The notes under the pieces: model-generated
The model's database searches: none
What the model saw: only the letters and a program-made list of their open reading frames with translations
What the model was told of the DNA's origin: nothing
Made by a program: the position numbers and the translations under genes
NCBI GenBank assembly: GCA_035315125.1
Contig: DATFYI010000157.1
Span: 1-29,033 of the forward strand
Direction of reading: 5' to 3'
DNA: 29,033 nucleotides
Source of the DNA: DATFYI01 sp035315125
GTDB lineage: Bacteria; Chloroflexota; Anaerolineae; Anaerolineales; Anaerolineaceae
Part shown: piece by piece, positions 1 through 7,048 of the stretch
Numbering within the stretch: position 1 is the stretch's first letter
Layout of the letters: each line of letters starts with the position of its first letter

Positions 1-216
1 GCTCTGGCCTACGATGCGACCGACTTGGAGCTCGAGGGTATCAAAGAGGCCGGTGTAGATAATACCGACCAGGTCAAGACCGCTCTCGAGAAGATTAATT
101 TCCCGGGCGTTACTGGCAACATCACTTTCGATGCCCAGCACAACCCGATCAAGTCCGCCGTTATTTTGGCTGTGACTGCTCAAGGTGTAAAATTCAATTC
201 GGTTGTCGCTCCGTAA
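1..216 (+). CDS. Branched-chain amino-acid ABC transporter substrate-binding protein, C-terminal end (partial)
   Basis: Only the last 71 codons are present; the reading frame is open from the first base and ends at TAA 214-216. The visible part has the usual C-terminal pattern of Leu/Ile/Val-binding proteins of the LivJ/LivK type: a helix ending in VKTALEKINFPGVTG, then ITFDAQHNPIKSAVIL and a final strand. In this family the protein captures the amino acid outside the membrane and delivers it to the LivHM permease. It is followed at once by livH, livM, livG and livF on the same strand, which is the strongest support for the call. The ligand cannot be told from this fragment; related binding proteins also take amides, urea or aromatic acids. 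The 5' end and promoter lie outside the window. Confidence 0.85.
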   Translation, partial: ALAYDATDLELEGIKEAGVDNTDQVKTALEKINFPGVTGNITFDAQHNPIKSAVILAVTAQGVKFNSVVAP

Positions 217-240
217 AACGGTTGCATATTTGAAAGTTAA

Positions 241-273
241 AGATATGGAGGACGGAATCCGTCCTCCATATCT
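241..273 (+). terminator. Intercistronic stem-loop between binding-protein gene and livH
   Basis: A perfect inverted repeat has 16-base arms (241-256 and 258-273) around a single central base, so in RNA it would fold as a stem of about 14 bp with a small loop. No T-tract follows, so it is not a standard intrinsic terminator. It lies 24 bases after the binding-protein stop and 38 before livH. In ABC operons such hairpins often protect the upstream message or attenuate read-through, so that the binding protein is made in excess; that role is inferred here. Confidence 0.6.
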
Positions 274-311
274 CTGTAAATTAGAAATTTGATTTTGGAG
301 GTGTCAGGCCG

Positions 312-1442
312 ATGCACAAGGCAAATACTTCCCAATTTACAACCTCAGCAGCCAATCTACGACCCGGCGCCCGCTTTGCATGGATTGGTCAGGGTTTTTT
401 GGGGCTATTGGCGCTGGTGGTTCTGTATATTATTTTTTCGAATGCGATTAAAGCACCGACTTTCTTTGTCCAAATTGTGATCGGTGGGTTGCAACTGGGG
501 TTTGTATATGCCATGATCGCGCTCGGCTACACCATGGTTTACGGCATCGTCAAGCTGATCAATTTTGCCCATGGCGATGTTTTCATGGTTGGCGCTTTTG
601 TCAGCTACTTTGCAGTCAGTTATTTTAATCTGCATCTGTGGCCAGCTGCGGTATTCCCGGGCTTACCACATTCTGTTGTGATTGTCATCGGATCCTTAAC
701 TGTGATTTTACTTTCGATGATTGTGTGCACTCTCTTAGCAATTACAATCGAGAGGGTAGCCTACAAACCTTTGCGCAATGCCCCTCGTATTGCGGCCCTC
801 ATTACTGCAATCGGTGTTTCATTTTTCCTGGAATATTTTGGGGCGCTCAGCTTCGTTTTTTCATCCCGTTTTATCCCCTATACCGCGCCATTTGATACAT
901 TGACCTGGTACATTTCGAATGGCATCCACCTGGTCACCACCGGTGTAAAGGTACCACCACACAGTATTACCTTTTCGAGCATCCTGGTTATTATCATGAT
1001 CGCGGCGATTTTAGTCCAGTTGTTCCTGCAATATCTGGTGCGCCGCACAAAAATTGGGATTGCCATGCGAGCAACTTCTTACGATAAGCAGGCTGCTCGT
1101 CTGATGGGCATAAATGTTGATCAAATCATCTCCTTCACTTTTGCGGTTGGAGCTGCTTTTGCCGGATTAGGTGGTGTGCTTTATGCGATTGCCTACGCCT
1201 CGATCTGGACTCAATTAGGTATTCTGCCCGGTCTAAAAGCCTTTGTGGCTGCGGTTGTGGGTGGAATTGGAAGTATCCCCGGTGCATTCGTAGGCGCCTT
1301 AATTATGGGGCAGGCAGAAGCACTGACCATGGGATATATATCGACCCCCATGCGGGATGCGGTTGCCTTCACGATCTTGATTATTGTCTTGCTTGTCAAG
1401 CCAACTGGCATATTTGGCGAGCCGGAACAAGAGAAAGCCTAG
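312..1442 (+). CDS. livH: Branched-chain amino-acid ABC transporter permease LivH
   Basis: This 376-residue multi-pass inner-membrane protein is one half of the channel for branched-chain amino-acid uptake. The LivH signature is clear near residues 65-90 (YAMIALGYTMVYGIVKLINF, then AHGD), and the C-terminal half has the conserved FAGLGGVLYAI and VVGGIGSIPGAFVGA stretches. It is longer than the E. coli protein (about 308 residues), with roughly 50 extra N-terminal residues and a longer extracytoplasmic loop. The ATG at 312 follows a strong GGAGGTG ribosome-binding site at 297-303. Its stop codon TAG (1440-1442) is part of the AGGAGG that serves livM, so the two are probably translationally coupled. 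The order binding protein-H-M-G-F is that of the classical liv operon. Confidence 0.93.
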   Translation: MHKANTSQFTTSAANLRPGARFAWIGQGFLGLLALVVLYIIFSNAIKAPTFFVQIVIGGLQLGFVYAMIALGYTMVYGIVKLINFAHGDVFMVGAFVSYFAVSYFNLHLWPAAVFPGLPHSVVIVIGSLTVILLSMIVCTLLAITIERVAYKPLRNAPRIAALITAIGVSFFLEYFGALSFVFSSRFIPYTAPFDTLTWYISNGIHLVTTGVKVPPHSITFSSILVIIMIAAILVQLFLQYLVRRTKIGIAMRATSYDKQAARLMGINVDQIISFTFAVGAAFAGLGGVLYAIAYASIWTQLGILPGLKAFVAAVVGGIGSIPGAFVGALIMGQAEALTMGYISTPMRDAVAFTILIIVLLVKPTGIFGEPEQEKA

Positions 1443-1452
1443 GAGGCCCCAC

Positions 1453-2832
1453 ATGGAAATTAGCAGCTTATTTATTTCAATCATAAAAATTTTGGGTATC
1501 CTGGCCTATATCTACGGCTTGTTATGGGTGTTAGGCCGTCCAAAATTATGGATGAAAATAGCCGGGGTCGTGGTTGCATTTGGTGTCGTTCAAGCATTTT
1601 TATCGATTCAGCTTGGAAATAATAACCAGATTCTCAATACATTTGATCGAGGCCTTCTTTTTCAAGCCTGCGCAATAAGCATGGTGGCCCTCGGCCTGAA
1701 CCTGATCTATGGTTTCAACGGCCAATTCAGCCTGGGCCAATGGGGTTTCTATGGTATTGGAGCTTATACCGGCGCAGACATCACTTTCCGCTGGATAAAC
1801 GGGGATTCAACCGGTTTGGTAGTGGTTGGCCTGGGTGTGATCCTTGAGGCATTGTTAATCTATGGCGTCAATCAATTCTTGAAACGCTATCGTGGTATGC
1901 CGGTACTATCTGCCTTTACGCTCTATTTACTCGGAACGGTGGTCGTGTGGTTTGTTGCGGATAAGATCGGAATTGCTCTTAATCCGGCCATCATCCCGCT
2001 GCTTGGCACAAGTGACAAGTTGGGCGTGCTGGCTACCGGAGCGCCGATGCAAGTTGTTTTCTTTCTGGCTGTAATCCTGGCTGGCGCCTTTGCAGCCGAG
2101 GTAAGCTTTCTGTTCGGTTTGCCAGTACTCACGCTGGGGAGTGATTATTTCGGGATTGCTACGCTCGGTTTTACAATCGTTGCAAATGTGCTGTTGGTCA
2201 ACACGGATACAATCTTACCCTTCCCAGAGATGAGGGGCGGTCGTGGTATGTTGGGTATTCCCCAGATGACCACCTGGTTCTGGGCGTTCTTTTTCCTGCT
2301 TTTCGTGATCATCGTCATGCGGAACTTGCTCCAGTCCTCCAGCGGGCGGGCAATTATGTCCGTCCGTGAGGACGAAACAGCCGCCAAAGCAATGGGTATC
2401 GATGTAGCCAATAACAAGTTGATGGCATTTGTCATCGGATCTTTCTTTGCCGGGATCGGTGGTGCTGTTTACGCACACTATATCGGCTTTTTAAGCCCGG
2501 CAACCTTCACCTTCCTGGCCGGTTTCAATCCTCTGATCATCGTGGTGTTTGGCGGTTTAGGGAGTATGACTGGGACGATCGCAGCCTCGTTTGGCTGGAT
2601 TTTCTTCCTGGAAGGTCTGCTACGTGTAATTCTCGATAGCATTGGTACTGAGGCGGCAAACTGGCGCTTTGTACTCTACCCGGTTGCCCTGCTTGTATTA
2701 ATGCTGGTACGACCACAAGGCCTGTTAGGAACGGTAGAATGGGGTTTCTTAAAGGCAAAAAAGGTGCTCGTACGTGCTCAACCTGAACCACCAGCCTCCA
2801 CCGTAGTGGTCAATCAATCAACAGGAGACTAA
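1453..2832 (+). CDS. livM: Branched-chain amino-acid ABC transporter permease LivM
   Basis: This is the second permease subunit, a hydrophobic protein of 459 residues with about ten membrane segments. The LivM signature GLNLIYGFNGQFSLGQWGFY lies in the first third. The C-terminal half has the coupling region (VREDETAAKAMGID), FFAGIGGAVYAHYIGF and GGLGSMTGTIAASFGW, all typical of the family. The frame is open upstream into livH, but the ATG at 1453 is preferred because it sits 7 bases after AGGAGG (1441-1446), and the codons before it do not look like family sequence. About 100 N-terminal residues before the core hold extra membrane helices, as in long LivM proteins. The next gene, livG, starts 2 bases after the stop. 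Confidence 0.92.
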   Translation: MEISSLFISIIKILGILAYIYGLLWVLGRPKLWMKIAGVVVAFGVVQAFLSIQLGNNNQILNTFDRGLLFQACAISMVALGLNLIYGFNGQFSLGQWGFYGIGAYTGADITFRWINGDSTGLVVVGLGVILEALLIYGVNQFLKRYRGMPVLSAFTLYLLGTVVVWFVADKIGIALNPAIIPLLGTSDKLGVLATGAPMQVVFFLAVILAGAFAAEVSFLFGLPVLTLGSDYFGIATLGFTIVANVLLVNTDTILPFPEMRGGRGMLGIPQMTTWFWAFFFLLFVIIVMRNLLQSSSGRAIMSVREDETAAKAMGIDVANNKLMAFVIGSFFAGIGGAVYAHYIGFLSPATFTFLAGFNPLIIVVFGGLGSMTGTIAASFGWIFFLEGLLRVILDSIGTEAANWRFVLYPVALLVLMLVRPQGLLGTVEWGFLKAKKVLVRAQPEPPASTVVVNQSTGD

Positions 2833-2834
2833 CC

Positions 2835-3638
2835 ATGACAGTTGATACGTCCGAGACTAAACAACCGATTTTACAAATAAAAGGATTGACCAAGTATTTT
2901 GGTGGCCTGGCAGCCGTAAAAACTTTTGATATGACCCTCGAACGAGGCAGTCTGACGGGGCTGATCGGTCCAAACGGTGCAGGCAAGACCACTGTTTTTA
3001 ACATGATTACAGGCCTGTACACACCGACCGGTGGGGACATTATTTTTCAGGATGAAAGTATCGTTGGCCTGGAACCTTTCGAGGTCACCCGGGAGGGCAT
3101 TGGCCGGACATTTCAAAATATCCGCTTATTTTCAAACCTCACCGTGCTGGATAATGTCCGGATCGCCTATCATGCACACTCCGGCTATAGTTTAATCGAT
3201 GGCATTCTTTATAACCGGAAATTCCAGACCAAAGAGAAAGAGCTGACCGAACGAGCCCAGGATTTTCTGGCGATTTTCAAACTTGAGAACCTGCAAAATG
3301 AAGTGGCTAAAAATTTGCCCTATGGGCAACAACGACGAGTTGAAATTGCCCGCGCTCTGGCCTGCGACCCACGTCTACTTTTGTTGGATGAACCTGCCGC
3401 CGGTATGAACCCGCACGAGATTCAAGAACTGATGGATCTGATCCATTTTATTCGCTCCCGTTTCGATCTAACAATTTTGTTGATTGAACACCAGATGCGC
3501 GTGGTGATGGGTATTTGTGAAAAGATATCGGTGATGGATTTTGGCGAAGTCATCGCACGGGGCACACCGAAAGAAATTCAAGATAATCCCAAAGTTGTAG
3601 AAGCCTATCTGGGTAAAGGAGCCACCCATGCTGCTTGA
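2835..3638 (+). CDS. livG: Branched-chain amino-acid ABC transporter ATP-binding protein LivG
   Basis: This is the first of two cytoplasmic ATPase subunits that power the LivHM channel; 267 residues, a little longer than usual. It has a Walker A motif (GPNGAGKT, residues 45-52), an ABC signature in the LivG form (LPYGQQRRVEIARAL) rather than LSGGQ, a Walker B with catalytic Glu (LLLLDEP), and the switch His in LLIEHQMRVVMG. The C-terminal EIQDNPKVVEAYLG is diagnostic of the LivG/LivF pair. ATG 2835 follows AGGAG (2823-2827) and lies only 2 bases after the livM stop. Its last 11 bases overlap the start of livF, indicating coupled translation. Confidence 0.95.
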   Translation: MTVDTSETKQPILQIKGLTKYFGGLAAVKTFDMTLERGSLTGLIGPNGAGKTTVFNMITGLYTPTGGDIIFQDESIVGLEPFEVTREGIGRTFQNIRLFSNLTVLDNVRIAYHAHSGYSLIDGILYNRKFQTKEKELTERAQDFLAIFKLENLQNEVAKNLPYGQQRRVEIARALACDPRLLLLDEPAAGMNPHEIQELMDLIHFIRSRFDLTILLIEHQMRVVMGICEKISVMDFGEVIARGTPKEIQDNPKVVEAYLGKGATHAA

Positions 3639-4335
3639 TGTAAAAGATATTCATGTTTATTATGGCGCAATCCATGCACTGCAGGGAATTTCTTTCTCTG
3701 TAGAAGAAGGAGAGATTGTCTCACTGATCGGCGCCAACGGAGCTGGAAAGTCGACCACTTTGCGTACCATCTCCGGATTATTACGTGCACGCCATGGCTC
3801 CATCTCGTTCAAGGGACAGGATATCAGTTTAACACCTGCCGAACAAATTGTTCAAATGGGTATCAGTCAGGTTCCTGAGGGCCGAAAGATTTTTGCGCCC
3901 CTATCTGTGCGCGAAAACCTTGAAATGGGCGCATATACTCGCAATGACCCGGCTGAGATCCAGAAGGCTATGAACCGGGTTTTCAGCAGCTTTCCACGCC
4001 TGAAAGAACGTATCAACCAGTTGGGTGGCACCCTATCGGGCGGCGAACAGCAAATGCTTGCAACAGGGCGTGGATTAATGAGCCAACCATCTCTGCTCCT
4101 TTTGGATGAGCCGTCCATGGGATTGAGCCCAATCCTGGTTGAAGAGATTTTTAAAATTATCAAGGAGATTAATTCACAAGGAACCAGCATCTTGCTGGTT
4201 GAGCAGAACGCCTTGATGGCATTATCAATCTCGCACCGGGCTTATGTACTGGAAACCGGTCGTATCGTTTTGCAAGGAAATTCAAAAGAAATTGCAGAAA
4301 ACCCGCAGGTGAAAGCGGCTTACCTGGGCGTATAA
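3628..4335 (+). CDS. livF: Branched-chain amino-acid ABC transporter ATP-binding protein LivF
   Basis: This is the second ATPase subunit (235 residues, the normal LivF length). It has Walker A GANGAGKS (residues 35-42), signature LSGGEQQML, Walker B LLLLDEPSMGLSP and the switch His-position region LLVEQNA, in which the family carries Gln. The MGISQVPEGRKIF stretch is a LivF hallmark. The start lies inside the end of livG in another frame, with AAAGGAG at 3616-3622 as ribosome-binding site. It is the last gene of the operon; a strong intrinsic terminator follows about 50 bases later. LivG and LivF form the heterodimeric engine of the importer. Confidence 0.95.
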   Translation: MLLDVKDIHVYYGAIHALQGISFSVEEGEIVSLIGANGAGKSTTLRTISGLLRARHGSISFKGQDISLTPAEQIVQMGISQVPEGRKIFAPLSVRENLEMGAYTRNDPAEIQKAMNRVFSSFPRLKERINQLGGTLSGGEQQMLATGRGLMSQPSLLLLDEPSMGLSPILVEEIFKIIKEINSQGTSILLVEQNALMALSISHRAYVLETGRIVLQGNSKEIAENPQVKAAYLGV

Positions 4336-4383
4336 AATTCACCTACCGCTATAAATCTACATGGATAAGAAATAAGGATAATC

Positions 4384-4415
4384 AAAAAAGCCTGGAAAAA
4401 TTTCCAGGCTTTTTT
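4384..4415 (+). terminator. Intrinsic terminator of the liv operon
   Basis: An exact inverted repeat with 15-base arms (4384-4398 and 4401-4415) has a core GCCTGGAAA / TTTCCAGGC, flanked by A6 on the left and T6 on the right. It acts for the liv operon on the plus strand. Being symmetric, it could also stop any transcript that reads past the 3' end of the 6S RNA gene on the minus strand. Confidence 0.9.
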
Positions 4416-4436
4416 ACAATCTCCAATTTACCAATA

Positions 4437-4611
4437 AAAAGCCCCCGCCATGCCGTGTGCAGCATAGTTTTGAACCTGCTATCGCAGGTGGGTTCTTCCC
4501 CGTCAGGTCTGCCTTGGCTCACGCCTATCGCATCCCTGCCGCAGAGTAAAGAACCCTTTTTAAATTTGTTGGCTCAAAACCGGTCGTTGCAGCATCACGA
4601 ACACAGCAGGG
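4437..4611 (-). ncRNA. ssrS: 6S RNA (RNA polymerase-binding regulatory RNA)
   Basis: Read on the minus strand, this stretch of about 175 nt has the 6S design: one long hairpin with a large central bubble. The terminal helix pairs 4601-4608 with 4451-4458 (TGCTGTGT / ACACGGCA). A second helix of 11 bp (two G-U) pairs 4571-4581 with 4466-4476. The bubble follows, then an 8-bp helix pairs 4549-4556 with 4490-4497 (GGGTTCTT / AAGAACCC) and an apical arm ends the fold. The 3' side of the bubble can form its own hairpin (4474-4479 with 4484-4489), as seen in known 6S RNAs. Primary-sequence blocks TGTTCGTGATGC near the 5' end and GGTTCAAAAC near the 3' end also recall the family. The RNA ends in GGGGGCTTTTT. 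In the family 6S mimics an open promoter and sequesters the housekeeping holoenzyme. Exact ends are approximate; the assignment comes from structure and memory, not a covariance search. Confidence 0.82.
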
Positions 4612-4617
4612 TATTTT

Positions 4618-4646
4618 TTTATACCATAAAATTGATCAACTGTATA
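4618..4646 (-). promoter_or_regulatory. Probable promoter of the 6S RNA gene
   Basis: On the minus strand a -35-like TATACA (4641-4646) and a -10 TATAAA (4618-4623) are separated by 17 bases. This places the start of transcription near 4611, just where the terminal helix of the 6S RNA begins. The -10 matches the housekeeping consensus at 5 of 6 positions and the -35 at 4 of 6. Confidence 0.55.
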
Positions 4647-4690
4647 GAGGATTTGATTGGGCCGAAGATACAACAATTCGGAGTTTGTTT

Positions 4691-5392
4691 CTATCCCTTA
4701 TCTAGCTCATCCTTTAGAGCTTGTTCAATGTCTAACATTTTTACTTGACCATGATAAGAAATATCCTGAACCCTGGTAATCCTTTGTAAAACCCGCATCA
4801 CAGCGCCAATTTGACGAACATTTGCCAGGCTATCTTCTACGACCTGATATAGCAGTGAAGTATCAAAGTTTTTCTTTTGTATTGATTCCTGGATCAACGA
4901 TAAACCGGCCTGTACTACGGTCAAACTGTTATTTAGATAGTGCGCAAGCGTAATCACAGTTTGACGAATGGTCTCCTGAGCAACCAGTTCCCTCATTAAC
5001 GATTCTTTTTCCCGTGCTAACCGCCCTTCTTGCAGGGAACGATCAACCGCCTGAGTGACCTCTTCTACGGTAAATGGCTTTACTAAATAATCACGCACAC
5101 CCTGACGAAATACTTCAACAGCAATCTGCTCCGAGCCATGCATTGTCATGAAAATGACAGGCGCCTTAGAACTCGATTCTCGTAAGGAAGCTAAAACTTG
5201 CAATCCTGTCATGCGCGGCATGCTCATATCTAACAATATCAAATCAGGGTTGCTTGAAATTGCCATCTCCAATCCGGTTTGCCCATCATTGGCTGTGATC
5301 ACTTCGTAACCCAATGGACCTAATATATAATGCTTGAGAAATCTTACAATCTCTGGGCTATCGTCGATTACAAGTATTTTTTCATTCGCCAT
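4691..5392 (-). CDS. Response regulator: receiver domain fused to a DHp-like helical domain, no catalytic domain
   Basis: The protein has 233 residues. Residues 4-120 are a complete CheY-like receiver: acidic pair D10-D11, phospho-acceptor D55 in LILLDMSMPRMTG, Thr83 and Lys105 in DYLVKPF. Residues about 125-232 are helical and resemble the dimerisation/phosphoacceptor (DHp) region of histidine kinases: an H-box-like LAHYLNNSLTVVQAGL places a His at 151 followed by N154-N155. The acidic residue that normally follows the kinase His is Tyr here, and no ATP-binding domain follows. It could be a phosphotransfer or dimerisation module, or an output domain that has lost catalysis. ATG 5392 has AGGTGA just upstream. 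It lies 27 bases after the REC-Roadblock gene, so the two form an operon. No kinase is adjacent. Confidence 0.8.
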   Translation of the reverse strand: MANEKILVIDDSPEIVRFLKHYILGPLGYEVITANDGQTGLEMAISSNPDLILLDMSMPRMTGLQVLASLRESSSKAPVIFMTMHGSEQIAVEVFRQGVRDYLVKPFTVEEVTQAVDRSLQEGRLAREKESLMRELVAQETIRQTVITLAHYLNNSLTVVQAGLSLIQESIQKKNFDTSLLYQVVEDSLANVRQIGAVMRVLQRITRVQDISYHGQVKMLDIEQALKDELDKG

Positions 5393-5419
5393 GAGTTCAC
5401 CTATATGGGAATTGGTTTT

Positions 5420-6244
5420 TTATTTTGATGACTTTTTGTAAGGCCGGGAATCAGAAGCGATTAAATGTTTTTTAAGAGCAACGCCCGTCTGACGCGCATA
5501 GAACCAGACTGTCCCCAGCCTGTTGCTATAATCCCCACGATCGATAACCAAGACTAATAGAAAATCCTGTCCGACAGAAACGGCATACAAATTATGTAGC
5601 TTGCTTTCCCGGTATGCCAAATTCACAGCCTCAAAATCATTATCGATGGTACATCCAGCCTGTAATAATTTATCAAAGCCTTCGGTCAACGATTTCGTCA
5701 ATACGTCGGTCTTAAGCTCATTCAGATCTCCGGTCTGAGCCAAAATATGCCCAGCCTTGTCCGCAACAAGTACACAACGAGCGCTTACCTCTTGTTGTAG
5801 CTGTAGTAATAAATCAATATGTTCAAAAGGCAGCTGTGCTGGCTCAGCAGTTTGATTTGCTGGTGATATGAGCTGAGAATCGCCACCTAAAGCTTCTTGT
5901 ACGACTCTACGAAATTTGTCTATCTCAATTGGTTTTTCGATATAACGATAAACTTGTAATCCATTCGCCTCAGTTTCTAGTTCATCCGTCCCATATGCAC
6001 TGACCATGATAATACGAGCGTTTGGTTGTAACACTCTTACTTCCGCCATTAATTCAAGGCCATCTAAGCCAGCCATTAAATAATCGGTAATTACCAGATC
6101 AAAGTTAGATTGGTGCAAATGATTGATTGCTTCTTCTCCGCTGGTGGCAGTATCCACTTGATAATCTTCACCCAAAAGCGTCAGACTTTTTTTCAAAACC
6201 ATCAATATGCTTTCTTCGTCATCTACAATCAAGATTCGCTTCAT
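5420..6244 (-). CDS. Response regulator: receiver domain fused to a Roadblock/LC7-like domain
   Basis: The protein has 274 residues. Residues 1-122 form an intact receiver: D8-D9, phospho-acceptor D54 in LVITDYLMAGLDG, Ser82 and Lys104 in RYIEKPIE. After a short linker, residues about 140-262 fit the Roadblock/LC7 (MglB-like) fold: VSARCVLVADKAGHILAQTG opens the domain, then ESKLHNLYAVSVG and FLLVLVIDRG. Roadblock proteins commonly regulate small Ras-like GTPases, and in Chloroflexota they appear in many signalling fusions; no GTPase gene is visible nearby. The gene is the first of a two-gene operon with the REC-DHp protein and diverges from thpR. The ATG at 6244 follows AAAGGC about 10 bases upstream. 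The receiver is certain; the C-terminal assignment is by pattern. Confidence 0.8.
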   Translation of the reverse strand: MKRILIVDDEESILMVLKKSLTLLGEDYQVDTATSGEEAINHLHQSNFDLVITDYLMAGLDGLELMAEVRVLQPNARIIMVSAYGTDELETEANGLQVYRYIEKPIEIDKFRRVVQEALGGDSQLISPANQTAEPAQLPFEHIDLLLQLQQEVSARCVLVADKAGHILAQTGDLNELKTDVLTKSLTEGFDKLLQAGCTIDNDFEAVNLAYRESKLHNLYAVSVGQDFLLVLVIDRGDYSNRLGTVWFYARQTGVALKKHLIASDSRPYKKSSK

Positions 6245-6288
6245 ATTGGCTTGCCTTTCTAGTCCAATGCAATAAAGTTGGAATAGAT

Positions 6289-6320
6289 TAAATGATCTGG
6301 GAGTGATATTGAATCATTTA
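6289..6320 (+). promoter_or_regulatory. Inverted repeat in the divergent region, candidate operator
   Basis: Eight-base perfect arms TAAATGAT (6289-6296) and ATCATTTA (6313-6320) are separated by 16 bases, so arm centres are 24 bases apart, near two helical turns. It sits between the receiver-protein operon on the left and the thpR promoter on the right, 7 bases before the latter's -35. A dimeric DNA-binding protein could use it; none is identified. Confidence 0.35.
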
Positions 6321-6327
6321 TGTCCGC

Positions 6328-6356
6328 TTGACATCAATTCTGCCTATCAGTATACT
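6328..6356 (+). promoter_or_regulatory. Near-consensus housekeeping promoter for thpR-rsfS
   Basis: TTGACA (6328-6333), a 17-base spacer and TATACT (6351-6356) give a perfect -35 and a 5-of-6 -10. Transcription should start near 6363, leaving a leader of about 37 bases before thpR. This is the best promoter match in the window. Confidence 0.85.
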
Positions 6357-6399
6357 GGAAACCAATAAACATTGTTAGGAAAATAATCCAAGAAAATTG

Positions 6400-6978
6400 A
6401 TGGAAACTATTCGAGCCTTTATTGCAATTGAACTACCCCCTTCTATTCAAAGGAAGCTTGGAGAGGTAATCAATGGATTGAAAAGCAAAAAAACTGATAT
6501 TATCCGTTGGGTACCGCCTTACAACATTCATATCACGCTGAAGTTTCTTGGAGATGTTTCAACCAGCGGTTTACCTGTATTGACACATATCGTTGAATCC
6601 GAAGTAAGCCGATATCGCCCATTCGAGATTACCGTGGGCGGGATAGGAGCCTTTCCAAACCTTCGACAGCCGCGTGTGGTTTGGATAGGTGTACAAGCCC
6701 CCCCAATTCTTGGAACTATTCAGCGTAGCCTCGAAGCAGAAATCCGGCGGATGGGTTATGTTGCAGAAGATAAGCCTTTTTCTCCCCATCTTACGATTGG
6801 AAGAATGTCTCATAACGCCACCCAGGAGGATATTCACCAAATATCAGTTTTACTCTCCAATACTCACGTAGAAGAATTAGGCTCTGTAACGGTTGACTCA
6901 GTTAGATTATTTAAAAGTGATTTAAAACCCGGCGGCGCAGTTTATACTGCGATAGCAAATGCTGAATTTAGTCGTTGA
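6400..6978 (+). CDS. thpR: RNA 2',3'-cyclic phosphodiesterase (2'-5' RNA ligase family)
   Basis: This 192-residue protein belongs to the 2H phosphoesterase superfamily. The two catalytic HxT motifs are both present and correctly spaced: H44-I-T in NIHITLKFLGD and H130-L-T in PFSPHLTIGRM. The N-terminal RAFIAIELP and the VWIGV strand are typical of ThpR/LigT. Family members open 2',3'-cyclic phosphates on RNA to 2'-phosphomonoesters and can ligate tRNA halves in vitro; the cellular role is poorly known. An in-frame TTG sits directly before the ATG at 6400; ATG is preferred. No good ribosome-binding site precedes it (AGGA near 6377 is about 20 bases away), so translation may be weak or the true signal unusual. 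It has a strong promoter and rsfS follows 70 bases later on the same strand. Confidence 0.9.
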   Translation: METIRAFIAIELPPSIQRKLGEVINGLKSKKTDIIRWVPPYNIHITLKFLGDVSTSGLPVLTHIVESEVSRYRPFEITVGGIGAFPNLRQPRVVWIGVQAPPILGTIQRSLEAEIRRMGYVAEDKPFSPHLTIGRMSHNATQEDIHQISVLLSNTHVEELGSVTVDSVRLFKSDLKPGGAVYTAIANAEFSR

Positions 6979-7048
6979 AATCTTATTGATCAGGCAATAT
7001 AATTATATCCTGAGACTCATTTCATATATTTCCAAGGAGAGGTGAAAT

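Noticed and set aside
4455..4748. 97-codon reading frame on the plus strand after livF
   Set aside because: Low-complexity, no family resemblance, no ribosome-binding site, and it overlaps the 6S RNA and the end of a real gene on the other strand.
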